Origin: Alphaproteobacteria bacterium
GTDB lineage: Bacteria; Pseudomonadota; Alphaproteobacteria; ATCC43930; CGMCC-115725
Direction: 5' to 3'
DNA length: 7,832 nucleotides
Assembly: GCA_030039975.1 (NCBI GenBank)
Contig: JASHUO010000010.1
Coordinates: 1 to 7,832 of the forward strand
Part shown: positions 6,222-7,832 of the stretch, in pieces
Layout: each line of letters starts with the position of its first letter
How positions within the stretch are numbered: position 1 is the first letter of the stretch
The notes under the pieces: generated by a model
What the model saw: only the letters and a program-made list of their open reading frames with translations
Told to the model about the DNA's origin: nothing
Database searches by the model: none
Translations under genes and position numbers: made by a program

Positions 6222-7073
6222 TTACGCCTTGGGAGCGCCGCCCGGCCAAACCGGCGCCGTGGCGAGGTCGGGCCAGCCGATCGGCGCCTCGGACGCGCGA
6301 CGTGCGTCCGGTACCGATGCAGCCGCGTCCCACCTCGCCGCGATATAGCGTCTACCGGTCACCCCATCGGCGTCGCTCGAGCACAGCCACATCAGCGGGT
6401 ACGTCATCTGCACCGGCGGGATCAGGTCTGTCCGTCTCAAGCCGGAACTCGCCGGCACCATCGGCGTGTCGGCGGGACCGCCGGGCACAATGACATTCAC
6501 CGTTACGCCAGTGCCGTCGAATTCCTTGGCGTGTCCCGCCGCCATCGCCTCGAGCCCGGCCTTGACCGGTCCATACGGGTGGAACCCGCCCCGGAGCATG
6601 GTAAAGAAGCTGGTCGTGACGGTGATGACACGACCCCATCCGGCGCGCTTCATCGCCGGTACGGCGGCGCGCGTGAGGTACCAGGCGCCCGAGAAGTTCA
6701 CCGCAACGAACCGGTCCCACATCTCCGGCGTGATTTCCTCGATCGCGACCAGCTTGGTCATGTGATCATCACGGATCGCGCCCATCCCGAGCGCGCCGTT
6801 GTTGATCAGAATATCGAGCGTGCCGAAGCGTGCCTGCACGGCAGCGACGGATGCGGCACAGGAGTGCTGATCGGAGATGTCGAGATGGCGGGTGGACAGG
6901 CCTTCGCCGAGTTTCTCACGCGCGATGGATTGGGCCAACTCCTCCAGCCGCGCCTCGGCAACATCCGCGGCGACGACATTCGCGCCGGCACGCAACAGCG
7001 CCCCAACCAGCTCTCTGCCGATCCCCCCGGCAGCGCCGGTTACGAGTGCCGTCCGTCCGTTCAGGGTTTGCAT
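6222..7073 (-). CDS. Short-chain dehydrogenase/reductase (SDR)
   Basis: Classical Rossmann-fold SDR of 283 aa, cytosolic. The dinucleotide-binding motif TGAAGGIG (12-19) and an NNGA block (91-94) are present. Asp37 at the end of the second strand (VVAADV) favours NAD(H) over NADP(H). The catalytic tetrad is complete: Asn126, Ser155, Tyr167 and Lys171 (YGPVK). It should oxidise an alcohol or reduce a ketone; the substrate is not evident. A C-terminal tail of about 35 residues with APIGWPDL and APVWPGG extends beyond the usual ~250-residue core. The ATG at 7073 places the glycine motif at the normal distance; only a weak GGA lies about 9 nt upstream. It is divergent from the cupin gene (169 bp) and ends 34 bp from the hydratase stop, facing it. 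Confidence 0.93.
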   Translation of the reverse strand: MQTLNGRTALVTGAAGGIGRELVGALLRAGANVVAADVAEARLEELAQSIAREKLGEGLSTRHLDISDQHSCAASVAAVQARFGTLDILINNGALGMGAIRDDHMTKLVAIEEITPEMWDRFVAVNFSGAWYLTRAAVPAMKRAGWGRVITVTTSFFTMLRGGFHPYGPVKAGLEAMAAGHAKEFDGTGVTVNVIVPGGPADTPMVPASSGLRRTDLIPPVQMTYPLMWLCSSDADGVTGRRYIAARWDAAASVPDARRASEAPIGWPDLATAPVWPGGAPKA

Positions 7074-7165
7074 TGGCTTGATCCGGTTAGGAAACCCACA
7101 GCATCACCTCGGCCCAGAACCGCGCCAGTAGCTATAGCAGACGAGGTCCGTCGAGGAACGTTGAA

Positions 7166-7182
7166 TCGCGGTGAGAACGCCG
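7166..7182. repeat. 17-bp direct repeat, copy 2 (SDR/cupin intergenic)
   Basis: Identical to 1125-1141. This copy lies in the 169-bp divergent gap between the SDR and cupin genes, 60 nt before the cupin start. The gap holds no other recognised gene or RNA. Confidence 0.6.
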
Positions 7183-7242
7183 TCAGTATTGATTGACCAC
7201 AAGCCGAACGGCGCAACCTCGAGCCGCCCGATGGAGGAAGCA

Positions 7243-7674
7243 ATGCTCTCCGAAGCCACCAAAACATCGCCTCAGGCTTCCGAACAACAGATAGCTCATG
7301 CTCGCGTCAATGAGCCCGTGCTGGTCAAAGGACGCCGCGATTTCTTCACCTATCGCGACTTGGGCGTTGCCGAGGCGAGCGCCGGCACCATGCGCGCGCA
7401 GGTGATGGCGGCGAGCCAGGGGCTGAGCCGACCGACCGGCTGGCACTACCACGAATGCGTCGGCCAGTTCATCTATATCTTGAAGGGCTGGGTCGATCTG
7501 GAATTCGAGGATGGGCGTACGATTCGCGTCGACGAAGGGGACACGCTGTTTATCCCCGGCTTCATGCGACACAATGAAATCCGCACCTCGGAGACGATGG
7601 AAATCCTCGAGGTATCCGTGCCCGGTCAGATGGGAACGACGGCGTGCGACCCGCCCGAGGGGCGGAAGGCCTAG
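7243..7674 (+). CDS. Small single-domain cupin protein
   Basis: Cytosolic beta-barrel protein of 143 aa with one cupin_2-type domain. Motif 1 is GWHYHECVGQFIYILKG (66-82): His68 and His70 are in place, but the expected Glu ligand is Gln75. Motif 2 is GDTLFIPGFMRH (99-110), with His110. The three His can still hold a metal, as in many small cupins. Such proteins range from dioxygenases and isomerases to sensors, and nothing here tells which. The ATG at 7243 was chosen because GGAGGA lies just upstream; the frame is open back to a GTG at 7171, and an ATG at 7231 overlaps the ribosome binding site, so both are less likely. The gene is divergent from the SDR gene and tail-to-tail with a transporter, so it may serve the same unknown pathway. 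Confidence 0.88.
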   Translation: MLSEATKTSPQASEQQIAHARVNEPVLVKGRRDFFTYRDLGVAEASAGTMRAQVMAASQGLSRPTGWHYHECVGQFIYILKGWVDLEFEDGRTIRVDEGDTLFIPGFMRHNEIRTSETMEILEVSVPGQMGTTACDPPEGRKA

Positions 7675-7689
7675 CCGGGGGATCGCAAG

Positions 7690-7711
7690 CGCCGGCGCCG
7701 TGACGCCGGCG
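7690..7711. terminator. GC-rich hairpin between convergent cupin and MFS genes
   Basis: Two copies of the self-complementary octamer CGCCGGCG flank the 6-nt loop CCGTGA, giving a strong 8-bp stem 15 nt after the cupin stop and 8 nt beyond the transporter stop on the other strand. There is no T-run on either side, so it may stall polymerase or protect 3' ends rather than act as a textbook intrinsic terminator. It is positioned to serve both genes. Confidence 0.5.
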
Positions 7712-7719
7712 AAGAACGG

Positions 7720-7832
7720 CTAGGCTATCCGCGCTTTGACCCGCACCGGAGCGGCAAGATCGCTGTCGATTTCTTCGATGGTGCGGCCGCGCGTCTCGAT
7801 GCCGATGAGCCAGATCGCCAACGCCGCAACCA
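7720..7832 (-). CDS. MFS transporter, C-terminal fragment (cut by window edge)
   Basis: Only the last 37 codons and the TAG stop are in the window; the gene continues past 7832. The visible residues end a hydrophobic helix (VAALAIWLIG) and continue with IETRGRTIEEID and a short charged tail. The E-T-(R/K)-G-(R/K)-(T/S)-(I/L)-E-E-I pattern just after the last membrane helix is characteristic of major facilitator superfamily permeases for sugars, organic acids and aromatic acids. It is likely an inner-membrane importer for whatever the neighbouring hydratase, SDR and cupin process, but the substrate cannot be inferred from the tail. It is tail-to-tail with the cupin gene, with a GC hairpin between them. 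Confidence 0.78.
   Translation of the reverse strand, partial: VAALAIWLIGIETRGRTIEEIDSDLAAPVRVKARIA

Noticed and set aside
6183..6225. CGTAAC/GTTACG inverted repeat spanning the hydratase/SDR tail-to-tail gap
   Set aside because: The six matching bases are mostly the two TAA stop codons of the facing genes; the arms are too short and too far apart for a convincing terminator.
7131..7138. GCTATAGC palindrome in the SDR/cupin gap
   Set aside because: An isolated 8-bp palindrome is expected by chance and has no conserved flank or second copy.
6219..7196. 325-codon plus-strand open frame opposite the SDR gene
   Set aside because: It is antisense to an SDR with a complete catalytic tetrad; the Arg/His-rich translation resembles no protein family.

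Overview
This is a high-GC window with a compact layout and GC-rich codon use. Its gene families (CrgA-type LysR regulator, Old Yellow Enzyme, Rid proteins, short class I aldolase, MhpD-like hydratase) suit an alphaproteobacterium, probably Hyphomicrobiales (rhizobia and relatives). That assignment is inferred from gene content; no marker gene is present. I see no tRNA, rRNA, CRISPR array or insertion sequence.

Layout, left to right. (1) 22-2177, minus strand: a LysR-type regulator, then a divergent Old Yellow Enzyme (OYE) family flavoprotein. A ~32-bp element with a LysR-type T-N11-A core lies just upstream of each gene, so this looks like a self-contained regulator/target pair. (2) 2335-3345: two divergently transcribed Rid (YjgF/YER057c) proteins, both lacking the arginine needed for imine deamination. 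(3) 3451-4347: a class I fructose-bisphosphate aldolase (fda) on the strand of the second Rid gene. (4) 4398-5282, minus: a cytosolic transglutaminase-like protein with an intact Cys-His-Asp triad. (5) 5414-6187, plus: a 2-keto-4-pentenoate hydratase-like protein. (6) 6222-7073, minus: a short-chain dehydrogenase. (7) 7243-7674, plus: a small cupin. (8) 7720 to the window end, minus: the last 37 residues of an MFS transporter.

Strand changes six times among ten genes, giving three divergent and three tail-to-tail junctions. Most genes are therefore probably transcribed singly or in pairs. The contents look like accessory carbon metabolism: uptake (MFS), alcohol/ketone oxidation-reduction (SDR), hydration of an unsaturated keto acid (hydratase), alkene or flavin chemistry (OYE), and Rid proteins that often accompany catabolic genes. 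No complete pathway can be read from the window.

The strongest unexplained signals are the paired ~32-bp elements flanking lysR, one written over the last codons of lysR, and the OYE protein, whose active-site His/Asn pair and FMN phosphate loop are replaced while the surrounding motifs are kept.
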